This document shows positions 1 to 8,482 of a stretch of DNA of 64,000 nt, in pieces (position 1 is the stretch's first letter; each line of letters begins with the position of its first letter). The DNA comes from Blastocladiella emersonii ATCC 22665 (taxonomy: Eukaryota > Blastocladiomycota > Blastocladiomycetes > Blastocladiales > Blastocladiaceae), in the NCBI GenBank assembly GCA_025594325.1, contig JANHCV010000005.1:647501-711500 (forward strand), given 5' to 3'. The notes below the pieces were generated by a model. That model was not told the DNA's origin. It did no database searches and saw only the letters and a program-made list of their open reading frames with translations. The position numbers and the translations under genes were made by a program.

Positions 1-503
1 AGATACTTGCACGTAGGATGATTGTTTGGGTGTTCGCCGCCGACTCCAAAAAGCGAGCAAAGTCGTGACCAGGTATTGCGATCAGGGGTGATGTAGTACT
101 CGGGGTGCGATGCCTTGCACATTTTCCACAGCACAAGGACGAGGTCACGCCAGACTCGCTGCGTCATTATTGGACACTCGCGGCAAATCGTTTTGCTCGA
201 GTCGCCAAAGTAGTGGAAGCGCTGCGTTGCGCCTGCGGCCAGCTCGAGTTGACCAAGGGCCTGGATCACAACATCAAGGAAGAGGTATTCCTTCCCAGAC
301 GCCGAAATGTTACGTAAAAGCTCCTGTTTGGCGGAGGGTGTCGCGAAAGCACTCGTAAGAAGCCACATCACGTCGATTGCAGTCGTGGGGCAGTCGAGCA
401 GGTCCTCAGGAACCATGAGATCGCCTTCGTTGAAGAGAAAGTCTGACTGCCACTTGTCAGGTCTCGGTGCGACATTTTGGCGAAACGCATTGATGAAATC
501 GTA
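1..503 (-). pseudogene. F-box-like family member, fragment (runs off left edge)
   Basis: An open minus-strand frame of about 167 codons runs from just after an in-frame TAA (504-506) to the window edge, with no start codon of its own. It matches the middle and C-terminal parts of a gene family seen four more times here. The shared pattern is a segment like 'AIDVMWLLTSAF', then 'FLDVVIQALGQLEL', then a Cys-x2-Cys-Pro motif followed by 'RVWRDLV'. The equivalent region at 53.4-52.8 kb reads 'SLDIASLVMSAF', 'LYLLVMALGAL' and 'CPTCHTF'. The N-terminal F-box-like part is missing, and the Fanzor gene's 3' flank lies where it should be. Function of the family is unknown. The missing 5' end makes this a fragment, though its C-terminus could continue intact beyond the edge. 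Confidence 0.7.
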
Positions 504-760
504 TTAATCAACTATGACTAAAAAAACCTACGATAATCCCTACCAGACAATGGTTCGGGGACAGACTTCGATGGCCCAGCACAGGTGCAGCCTGGTTGGG
601 ACCACCACCTTGAGGGGCTCCGCGGACCAAGTCCTTGGAGGCGAGCGTGCAAAGTACCAATCAGTGCACACCCGCACAAACCCCCCACACTGGCGGATAG
701 TGAAGCCCGTCTACACCGTAGAAGGAGCGGCGGCAGGATCGTCGACGAGCACCAGCTTGT
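504..760 (-). ncRNA. candidate Fanzor guide-RNA (fRNA) scaffold region
   Basis: This is the 3' end of the Fanzor coding region plus about 205 bp of downstream sequence before the next gene fragment. In characterised Fanzor loci the guide RNA scaffold overlaps or follows the 3' end of the coding sequence. On that precedent this is where one would lie here. A perfect short hairpin (CCAAG/CTTGG arms) is visible near 624-636, and a GGT/ACC-rich segment near 593-606 could also pair. The segment next to 504-540 is AT-rich, unlike the gene. No transcript evidence exists in the sequence; the call rests on position only. Confidence 0.3.
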
Positions 761-2963
761 CGAGGTTCATGCACAGGATGTTGAGCGCCGCGTTGGTGTC
801 GCGCTGGCGCTGGTCGCGGCACGCCGACGCGCACATGAGCGTCGCGTGCGGGGCCGACGGCGGGTGGACCATGTCGCAGTCGCCGTTCTTGGCCTCGTTG
901 GGGCGCGCGAACGCGCACACGGCGCACCGTTTCGACGAGTAGTTCTCGTTGACGAGGTACACGTCGACTCGGCGCCGGCGGAGGTTCTTGACCATCTCGA
1001 CGATGGGCCCACGCGGCCCAGCCGAGATGATGCCGAAGTTGCCAAAGTTGCGGCCAACGAGCACGACCGCGTCCTTGAGCTCGAGGGCGAGGTCGTCCCA
1101 CCACTGGCGGCGAGAACACTCGGCGAAGAACTTGAGGCGTGCCACGCGACGGTCGAGCGCGTAGTCCAGGTACCGAGGCAGCACCTTGGTCATGACTGAC
1201 GTGTAGTTGCCGAGGTCACCCGACGCGCGCGCCCGCGAGAGCGCCGCGTCGAGCGCGGGAAGTCCACGTCTTGCGCGCCACATCTTCGTGCGTCGAGTCA
1301 GCAGGTAGGTCCGCACCTCGTGGTGGAAGTGACGGCTGCTGCACGAGCGGAAGAGAGCGCGCGACTTGGCGAGGAGGTGCACCCGTTGGCGCACGTACTC
1401 GGCCACGTCGGTCTTGTACTGCGGGTCGTTGATCGTGAGCGAGAACTCGACGAGCGACTTGAGGTACTTGAGGGCCTCGATGATCTTGGTGGTGGCGATG
1501 AAGGCGACGTACTGGTTCTTGACGCCGGGGTCCATGACAACGACAAGCTGGCCAACGCGGACCTCGATCAGGCCCAGGTGGATCTTCATGCCGGCGTCAG
1601 GGCCGTCGGGCGGGGCGGGCTCGGTGGCGAGCGGCTGCATGAGCGGGTCGAAGGCGACGTAGTCTGGGTCGGTCTCGAGCGGGACGCGCTTCTTGGCCGT
1701 CGCGCGAGGGCGGCCCGTGGCGACACCCTGGGTCTTGGGGCGGATGCCGTTGAGGTAGTCGGTGACGCGGACCGCGTACCCGTCCGTCTTGATCTCGCCA
1801 TTGAACTTGTTGACGAGCGACCCGTCGGGCACCTTGCGGTAGACGACCTTCTGCTTGAGCACCTCGGACGCCGACCACAGGATGCGGTCCCACGTCTCCT
1901 TGGCCACCTCGGCCTTCCCGAGGTTCTTGAACTTGCGCCGGCCGTCAACGTCGACGAACACCTTCTCGGCCGACCCTGGCGACTTGCGCGCGAGCTCGAC
2001 GCCGTGGTACTTGAGCAGGTAGTGGAGCCCGATCATGCTCACGGGGACGAAGCGGCGGTGCAGGTCGAGGACGGGGGCGAGCTGGACCTCGGGGAAGTTG
2101 GGCGACACCAGACCGCGCTCCTTGTACGACTTGAGCAGGTCGCGCATGCGGAGCAGGTTCGTGTACACGTTGGCCGTGAACGAGACGCGGGCCTCGTCGC
2201 GGATGCAGTACACGATGTCCCAGTACAGGGCCTTGCGGAACGACTTGGAGATCTTGTACTTGGACCCGTTGAGGATGGCGTCGTCAAGGAACTTGGCCGT
2301 CTTCTCGAGCCGCTCGCGGCGCTTGGCCTCGGTCTTGGCGTGCTTCTTGACGCGGCGGCTTGGTCTCGGCGTGCGCCCGGGGGTGGTCGGGGCGCCACAC
2401 GCACTGTTGGGGTTGCCGGTCGACGAGGTGCTGGTGCTTGTGGCCGGCGTCGGCGAGGTCGGTGCACAGGCAGGGCGAGGAGGAGCAGGGACGACACCGG
2501 TGATGTCGCCGTGGAACAGGATCGCCCAGTCCGAGTTCTTCGCGTCGCTCGGCCCAGCGCGGAGCTTGGAGATAAGATCTGCGAGCACCGCTGGTTCAGC
2601 AGGCCCATCCAGAGCGCCATCGGGGATCATTTGCGTGACGGCTCGCGGGAGGCCACTTGAGCTAACCTTGAGCTGGAACGCATCAAACACTCTCTGAGGA
2701 TCGCTCTCCAGGAGCAGACGCACGACGGGACGAGAGGAAGCAAACCGGCTGCACCGACGACCGTGAATGTGCTCGTGTCTGTCGATGAAGTACTTGCATA
2801 GTTTCTTCCATGGCTTCTCAACGGGTGGAAGTAGCCCGCTCAAGGGCGCGGGCGCACATTTCGTCCGCAATGCCTTGAGAAGCGAAGTCCAGAGATCTCG
2901 AAATGCGAGTGGACAATCAGTGCAGAGCGTCCCATGACGCTGCGAAGAGAAACGCAAGAGCAT
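711..2963 (-). CDS. Fanzor-like (TnpB/OrfB-related) RuvC nuclease with captured N-terminal domain
   Basis: Predicted 750 aa from the ATG at 2961-2963. The C-terminal part is a Fanzor/TnpB nuclease domain. RuvC-I is 'VVVMDPGVKNQYVAF' with Asp478 (codon 1530-1532). The canonical RuvC-II glutamate position reads 'VVLVGRNF' with Gly637, and an alternative glutamate follows in 'VYLVNENYSSKRCAVC' (Glu673, 945-947), the rewired arrangement described for Fanzors. A zinc ribbon is formed by Cys680/683 and Cys711/715. RuvC-III is 'RDTNAALNIL' with Asp722 (798-800). All three acidic residues are kept, so activity is plausible. Residues about 200-280 are basic and helical, as at Fanzor N-termini. Residues 1-146 instead match the C-terminal domain of the local F-box-like family (motif 'CTDCPLAFRDLW', 'PDGALDG') and stop matching at a Trp-containing motif near 2522. 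Codons are strongly G/C-ending, like the housekeeping genes. No transposase is visible beside it. The exact start is uncertain; a spliced upstream exon or the ATG at 2628-2630 are alternatives. Confidence 0.82.
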   Translation of the reverse strand: MLLRFSSQRHGTLCTDCPLAFRDLWTSLLKALRTKCAPAPLSGLLPPVEKPWKKLCKYFIDRHEHIHGRRCSRFASSRPVVRLLLESDPQRVFDAFQLKVSSSGLPRAVTQMIPDGALDGPAEPAVLADLISKLRAGPSDAKNSDWAILFHGDITGVVPAPPRPACAPTSPTPATSTSTSSTGNPNSACGAPTTPGRTPRPSRRVKKHAKTEAKRRERLEKTAKFLDDAILNGSKYKISKSFRKALYWDIVYCIRDEARVSFTANVYTNLLRMRDLLKSYKERGLVSPNFPEVQLAPVLDLHRRFVPVSMIGLHYLLKYHGVELARKSPGSAEKVFVDVDGRRKFKNLGKAEVAKETWDRILWSASEVLKQKVVYRKVPDGSLVNKFNGEIKTDGYAVRVTDYLNGIRPKTQGVATGRPRATAKKRVPLETDPDYVAFDPLMQPLATEPAPPDGPDAGMKIHLGLIEVRVGQLVVVMDPGVKNQYVAFIATTKIIEALKYLKSLVEFSLTINDPQYKTDVAEYVRQRVHLLAKSRALFRSCSSRHFHHEVRTYLLTRRTKMWRARRGLPALDAALSRARASGDLGNYTSVMTKVLPRYLDYALDRRVARLKFFAECSRRQWWDDLALELKDAVVLVGRNFGNFGIISAGPRGPIVEMVKNLRRRRVDVYLVNENYSSKRCAVCAFARPNEAKNGDCDMVHPPSAPHATLMCASACRDQRQRDTNAALNILCMNLDKLVLVDDPAAAPSTV

Positions 2964-3917
2964 CGGCAAAGCGCGGCACGGGCTCGAACGCGCGCGCGTA
3001 ACTCTGGCGGTCAAATTCGAACGAATCTGCCGCGTCGCCGTTGAGGATCAAGTATCCCCAGTGCCTGCGGCGAAGTGGCATGTTGAGCTGCGGACGGCAA
3101 TGGAGCCGTTGCGGAATTCGGCCGTGGCCCGAATTTCGCGGCACGTGTCGCTAGCTGGCGTGAACACGCGACGCGTCGCCGCCGCCAGCTTGAGGGCTTG
3201 CCCGCGGCCTGCCACCCCTCTCGCTGCTCGCGCGATCCGGGCGACAGCGCAACCCCAGGCCCGAACTTTGAGGCCTCGTGTTGCGGTCGCGGCTGAAATG
3301 AGCGGGGTGTGACGGGCGTGGCAGGCCGCCGCCGTTGCAGCAAGTCAGCGGCGCCGCGCGTCTCGTGGACGCGCCAGCCAGCGACACGTGCCGCAGAATT
3401 CGGACCACGGCCGAATTCCGCAACGGCTCCAATGCGCGACGACGGCGTCGAGAAGCTGACGCGAAAGCTCCGTCCAGCAAGACGCGACGCTGCGGACGAT
3501 GAGGTGGACAAGCTTGACAGGATAGGTCGTATGCACGAGGTCATCTTCACCGTCACTGTCATCCTCACCGAACAGGTCACGCATTTCTGCATCCAAGTAC
3601 TGCGCCAGGCACCCGGGATCCGCGGCGCTGGTGCTAACGCGGCGGCACAGACCATTGATATACCCAAGCGGCAAAGTCGGCTGCTCGTTATTGAGTCGAT
3701 AAGCCAGCCGGTTGACACGGGAATGGGCCCAGACAAACTCGGCATGGTCGTCCCGGGCGAGCACGACGAGCGAAGTCGACGCTGCCGCGACCGCTGCGCG
3801 TGGAGTCGCGAGTTGAAGGACGACCGTCCCGACCTCGAGAGGAAGCCGATCAAGTCCATAATGCAGGCCGCCCGGATCGTTTTCATTAGATTGCATCGAG
3901 TTGAGCATTGTTTCCAT
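2520..3917 (-). pseudogene. F-box-like family gene broken by a MITE and a deletion
   Basis: The N-terminal part starts at an ATG at 3915-3917 (or 3906-3908, which aligns better with the copy at 39634). It contains the family F-box-like motif 'LPLEVGTVVLQLATP' and runs to 3434. A 329-bp MITE interrupts it. Removing the MITE plus one copy of its 3-bp duplication restores the frame exactly: '...LLDAVVAH' continues as 'CRPQLNMPLRRRHWGYL' up to 'FADALAFLFAASW', matching 'FVDALVFHAALSW' in the copy at 38.4-39.6 kb. At about 2930 a stop follows and the sequence jumps to the Cys-x2-Cys-Pro domain in another frame. About 180 residues present in other copies are therefore deleted. That last domain is now the N-terminus of the Fanzor reading frame. 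Confidence 0.8.
3102..3430. mobile_element. MITE, 329 bp, long TIRs, 3-bp TSD (AAT)
   Basis: The ends are inverted repeats beginning GGAGCCGTTGCGGAATTCGG. The first ~60 bp of the two ends differ at only about four positions, and weaker similarity continues to about 115 bp. The element is flanked by AAT at 3099-3101 and AAT at 3431-3433. It contains no credible coding sequence. It sits in the coding region of the F-box-like gene, and its removal with one AAT restores that reading frame, which confirms the boundaries. A 3-bp duplication and a GG start are reminiscent of PIF/Harbinger-derived MITEs, but the AAT target is not the usual TWA, so the superfamily is open. Confidence 0.88.
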
Positions 3918-4134
3918 TGAGAGTGAACGTGTCCTCTCGGCAGGGAGGAGAGAAGCGGTGGTGCCAGTTGTCGGATCACGGTGGCCTCCGAAACTCAAGG
4001 CAACTTTCTCGTGTCCGAAGACGCGCCTCGTCCTTCGTATCCCGTCTTACGTCTCGTCCCGTACGTGGTTGGTACTATCGAGGAATGTACTGTATTACGC
4101 GTCGATCCGCCGTATCACAAGGAAGCAACTCGGT

Positions 4135-5845
4135 CTACTCCTCCTTGGCGCGGTACAGGAGCAGGTACGCGATGTGGCCGTCGGCCGAGGAGCCCGAGTT
4201 CTTGAGCACGTCGGCCTCGGTGACGGGCGACACCTTGTCGTCGTCGAACTTGAACCAGTCCTTGCCGTCCTTGGCCCACTACACGCGCAGCAGTCAAGGC
4301 GCAGGTCAGTTCGGGGTCGCGTTCGAGCTCGGCACCGCGGCACGAACACGTACGGCAATGTAGTGTCCGCTGTCCGACGACGCGCCGATATGGGTGAGCA
4401 CGGCGCACAGCTCGTAGACGCCCGACTTGTTGCACGTGGCGTCGGCCGCGAGGTCCGGGTGCGCGTTGCCGCCGTCGCGCTTGGCGCGGAGCTTGTCCTG
4501 GAGCTCGGGCGTGCAGTACTTGTACATGTCGAGCTCGGTCGAGTACGCCACGTTCTACACATCGTCCATCAGTCAGTCTTCGCCAACCACACCCGCCACT
4601 CCCAAAGCAACGTACACGGCGGATCTTGACACGCTGCTTGATATCGGCGCGCCAGAAGAAGCGGGCAAAGTGGATGGTGAGGTACTTTGGGAGCCGCGCG
4701 ACCTGCGCCTTGACCGTGTACGAGGCGGTGCGGCCAAGGGCGGCCGAGTTCTTCTCGAGCTTCTGCACGAGCGACTCGGCAATCGACTGCTGCACGTTGT
4801 TGACCTGGGCCGAGATGTGGCAGGTCATGCGGAGGTCCGAGGTCGCCGTGGTCGTCTCCATTTCGCCGGCCGCCGCCGCCGCCGGGTCGTCGCACGTCGT
4901 CGTGTTGGTGAACTCGACGCCCATGAGCTTTTCGAGCGAGGAGGACGAGTCCGCGGACGCCGCATCGCCAGCCTTGGGCGGTGCAACACCGGCCTTGACC
5001 GCCGTCAAGAGCTGGTTCCACGCCTCCTCGGCGTCCTGCTGCGCGTACTGCCCGGAGCGGGGCTCCTGCTGGGCGAACTGCGGGTAGGCGGTGCGGAAGG
5101 CGGCGAGAAAGGCGAGCGGGGGCACGGCGTCGTCGGTCGGGACGGGGGCGTTGAGCTGCTTGTAGAGGTCGCGCAAGGCGACGGCGACGTTGCCGATCGT
5201 GTCCTGCGAGTACTTGCGGTTGGCGTCGGCCTCGAGCGCGGCCTGCATCTCGCGGACCTGGCGCAGGCACTGCAGCGTCGCGTTCATGTAGCACGTGTTG
5301 CCGAGGTTGGTGAGGCCGACGGGCGCGCGCGTCAGGGTCGCCGACTGGCCCGGCTTCAGGTCCTCGATGAACGTCGGCTTGGTCTCGGGCGCCTTGGGCA
5401 GCTCGCCCACGGTGCCCATCATGAGGAACGACGCGCCCTACACACGAGTTGTATCAGCCGCTGGTCGCGCGTGTGCGTGCGTGAGAGCGCGAGTGGGGAC
5501 GTACATCCTTGAGCCCCTTGAACTTGGTCCACTCGTCGTCGTCCTTGACCTGCACGCCCTTGAGCAGCAGCTTCTGGCGGTCGGGCGACACGCCCGAGAG
5601 CGAGTACAGGACCGTCTTGAACACGATCGGCGGCTGCGACTCTGTGGGATGACTGGCGCGTCAGCGGGCGCCCTTCGTGTCGGGAGAACGAGGGCGTGCG
5701 TGCGTACCGTCGAGCTCGACGTCGTACTTTTGCGTCGTCCACTTGACAGAGACTACGGGGTGACGCGGTGGGTGGCGTGGTCGGTCAGCACCGTGGTCGC
5801 GATCGGCGTCGTTGCATGGTGAAGCGCTGCATGGTTACCCTTCAT
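4135..5845 (-). CDS. UBP6: Ubiquitin carboxyl-terminal hydrolase, Ubp6/USP14 type
   Basis: Proteasome-associated deubiquitinase that trims ubiquitin chains from substrates. Six exons on the minus strand (5839-5845, 5708-5752, 5505-5641, 4616-5437, 4354-4554, 4135-4278) give 451 aa. The tiny first exon supplies only ATGAAGG. Residues 1-70 form a ubiquitin-like domain (starting MKVSVKWTTQKYDVEL), which docks this family on the proteasome. The USP catalytic domain begins with the Cys box 'GLTNLGNTCYMNATLQCL' (Cys112) and ends with the His box 'SDSGHYIAWAKDG' (His401) followed by 'DWFKFDDDKVS'. Length and order match Ubp6/USP14. Donors are GTAACC, GTACGC, and GTACGT for the other three; acceptors are TAG or CAG. 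Confidence 0.93.
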
Positions 5846-6064
5846 GATGATTGCGTGGTGTAGGATCGCTTTCCGGAAGGGGGAGAGAGCGAGGCCAAGT
5901 CAGCGAGCTCGAGGGATCAGCGCGGCGTGAGAATCGAGTCGAAGGCGGGCGAACGGAGACAGACGCGTCACTCACGGCGCGCCACCACGTTGCGCTGCGC
6001 TGCGTTACGAAAAGGAACAGTGCATGTTTTTGCCTCTATAAAATCTCCCCAACCCTCATCACTA

Positions 6065-7768
6065 CTACGCCTCCTCCTCGACCTCGTCAGAACCGCAGAA
6101 CACCATGGCCGTTGGCGCCTTGGCCCGCGCGACCGCCGCGTCGTGCGCCTCGATCGCGTCGAGCGACGGGACGTGCGGGAGGTGCGGGTGCAGGTGGTGG
6201 TGGTGGACGAGCCCGAGCCCGCCGCGCGGCTTCTCCTGACCGTGCCGGTGGTTCCCGAGCGCGTGGCGGTGCAGGCGGCTCGCCGTCGCCGTCTTGGACG
6301 GGCGGCGGTCACACCCACGCGGCACGGGCACCGCCTCGGCCTCGCTGTCGGGCTCGGTATCCGCATCTCCTCCGCCGCCCAGCGCGATCACGGTCACGAG
6401 GTCGCCGCACCCGCACACCTGGTGCGACGTGATCCCAGTCGCCGGTCCGAGGCCGGGCCCGACGAGCGCGGCGGCTGCGGCGGCGAGGACCGCGGGGACG
6501 TCGGGTTGCACGAGTATGGCGTGGGCCATGGCGTGCTGTCGGCGCATGAGCGAGCGGAGCTCGAGGAGGTCGGCGACGTCGCGGTACGTCATGCGGCCCG
6601 GGTTGACGGCGTCGCGGTCGTACTCGTCGTCGGCGGTGCCGATGATGATGGGCGGGTGCGGGGAGATGACGACGGCGCGGCGCGCGGGGCGGGACCGGTA
6701 AGGGCGCGGCCGCGTGGGGCTGCCCTCGGCGGATGCCGCGAGGAGCGGCGGGAGCGATGGCGGCGGGCTCGCGTGCGCCGAGTCGATGGTGGACGGGGCA
6801 CGAGCGGCGGAAGGCGAGGGCGACGCGCCGCGGTCGAACCCCTCGTCGAAATCGGTGCCGTCCCAGTCGTCGTACATGTCCTCGACGTCCGTGTCGTTGC
6901 CGTCGTCGCTGTGCACGGGCACCTCCTCGTCCTCGGGGTCGCAGCAGAACCGCGGCGGGCTCGGCGTCGCCGCCCCGGTGCGGTCCTTGGCGAGCAGCAT
7001 GGCTGTTGGCGGGGACTGCGGCCGGTACGGCGGCAGCGGCGGCACGGCGGGCGGGCCCGACAGCGACGAGTTGCGGCGCACGGCCGCCTGCGTGAGACTG
7101 CTGCTGTTGGTGCTGAGCGCCGACTCGATATCGGTCTCGAGGTCGAGCTCGGTCTCGGTGCCCTCCGTGTCGGTCGCTCCCGGCGCCGCGGGCGCCGCAG
7201 GGTACCGCGGGATGAGCAGCGGCGCGAGCGACGAGTGCCGCGGGTTGCCCGTCACCGTCCTCGTCTTGGCGTCGCTCACGGACGCGGCGCGGCGGACCGC
7301 GGTCGCGCCCGCGGGGTTGTCGAGCTCGTCGACGACGCGGCGGCGGTGGCGCGGGCCCGCGGGCGAGAAGGTGATGGTCGAGGCGAACGCGGCGCGGTGG
7401 TGATGGCCAGCACCGCCGGCGGTGCCGCCGAACCCGCCAAAGCTCGGCGGCGGCGCACCGCTCGTCGGCGAAGACGTCGCCGAGTGGTGGTGGTGGTGCG
7501 GGTGCACGGGGCTTACGGGCGATGCGAGCGGCGAGGGCACGCCGCCGAGGGCGCCCGGGTACGACGACGGGACAATGGGCTCGAGCTCGCGGAGCAGGCG
7601 CACGGCGCTCGGCAGGTCCGTGGGCGAGGTGAGTGCCGACGAGGGCGAGGCGACGGTGGAGGTCGGGCTCGATGGCTGGTACGCCGATGAGGATGATGAC
7701 GGCGACATGAGCGAGTGGGCGCGGCGCGGCGGGATGGTGACCCGCGGACGGGCGGGCGGAGACGACAT
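6065..7768 (-). CDS. Low-complexity Ser/Pro-rich protein of unknown function
   Basis: A single-exon frame of 567 aa from the ATG at 7766-7768. The N-terminal third is Ser/Pro/His-rich, with a run of five His near residue 90. The middle carries an acidic patch ('DPEDEEVPVHSDDGNDTDVEDMYDD'-like). The C-terminal part has the only compact-looking segment, 'MTYRDVADLLELRSLMRRQHAM', followed by Ala-rich and His-rich stretches and an acidic end. I recognise no domain. Upstream in-frame codons exist up to 9094, but they lie over the divergent promoter and another gene, so the downstream ATG is preferred. It shares a ~700-bp promoter with the gene starting at 8483. Confidence 0.6.
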   Translation of the reverse strand: MSSPPARPRVTIPPRRAHSLMSPSSSSSAYQPSSPTSTVASPSSALTSPTDLPSAVRLLRELEPIVPSSYPGALGGVPSPLASPVSPVHPHHHHHSATSSPTSGAPPPSFGGFGGTAGGAGHHHRAAFASTITFSPAGPRHRRRVVDELDNPAGATAVRRAASVSDAKTRTVTGNPRHSSLAPLLIPRYPAAPAAPGATDTEGTETELDLETDIESALSTNSSSLTQAAVRRNSSLSGPPAVPPLPPYRPQSPPTAMLLAKDRTGAATPSPPRFCCDPEDEEVPVHSDDGNDTDVEDMYDDWDGTDFDEGFDRGASPSPSAARAPSTIDSAHASPPPSLPPLLAASAEGSPTRPRPYRSRPARRAVVISPHPPIIIGTADDEYDRDAVNPGRMTYRDVADLLELRSLMRRQHAMAHAILVQPDVPAVLAAAAAALVGPGLGPATGITSHQVCGCGDLVTVIALGGGGDADTEPDSEAEAVPVPRGCDRRPSKTATASRLHRHALGNHRHGQEKPRGGLGLVHHHHLHPHLPHVPSLDAIEAHDAAVARAKAPTAMVFCGSDEVEEEA

Positions 7769-8482
7769 GGTCGGTCGGGTGGTCCCTGAGCGAGGGAGAG
7801 CGCAAGGAGAGCAGAGGCGCAACGGGTGCAGCAAGGTTGCAGATGTGGCGGCGGCAGCGGCAGCGAGGTGGCGGCGCGGTGCAGGTCGACGATGGCGGCG
7901 AGACGGTGCAGGCGGGTCGGGTCGCGGGCGCTGGCTGGCCAAGTTACATGTAGTGCAGGGACGGTTTCCTGGTGCCGAAGCGGGCGGCGAGGGGGGAGAG
8001 GGAGAGCGACGAGGCCAAGAACCCGGGGGGTCGCAGCAGGTCGCAGCGAGCGAGCGAGGCCTCGGCCTCGGCCGTGAAAATGAGGCGGCGCCGCACCTTG
8101 CACCGGCGTGTTCGAACCTTGCCGGCGCCGCTTCCTTCACCAGACCGGTCGAAACGGGCCTTGAGTTCGCACAGTCCACCGCAGCTCGCCGGGCCCCATG
8201 GCCGCCGGCTTCGCTCTGATGAGAGCGGCCGAAGAAGAGACGAACGGACGAAGAACGCGTCGCGTCGGGCCACCCGCGAGTCGCGCGCCGCAGCGGACCG
8301 CAGCCGCTCGCCGCACGCCGCAACGATGGGAGCCGTTTCCACTCAGCAACCGCTGCCTTCGCGTTGGTGGCCGGTGTGCCTTGGCGAGCGCGAGGGCACC
8401 GAAATATAAAGCGGAGCGGGCGCCCTCGTCCCCCTCTCCGCTCGCCGCCTCGAAGCAGCCTCTTCAACCAAACCAACCAACC
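7769..8482. promoter_or_regulatory. Divergent intergenic promoter region
   Basis: The 714 bp between the divergent starts at 7768 (minus) and 8483 (plus) carry no convincing gene. A TATA-like AATATAAA lies at 8403-8410, 73 bp upstream of the plus-strand ATG. The 5' leader just before that ATG is CAAC-rich and low in structure (AACCAAACCAACCAACC), typical of strongly translated fungal messages. Confidence 0.5.

Noticed and set aside
1320-2660. A 446-codon plus-strand frame opposite the Fanzor gene
   Set aside because: It is the antisense shadow of a GC-rich coding frame; its translation is Val/Asp/Glu/Arg/Leu-biased with no motifs.
711-2963. Bacterial TnpB contamination
   Set aside because: The gene is surrounded by fungal family sequence, uses host-like codons and has the Fanzor-type displaced glutamate.
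711-3014. Start of the Fanzor frame at 3014
   Set aside because: That codon is TTG; the first ATG in the frame is at 2961-2963.
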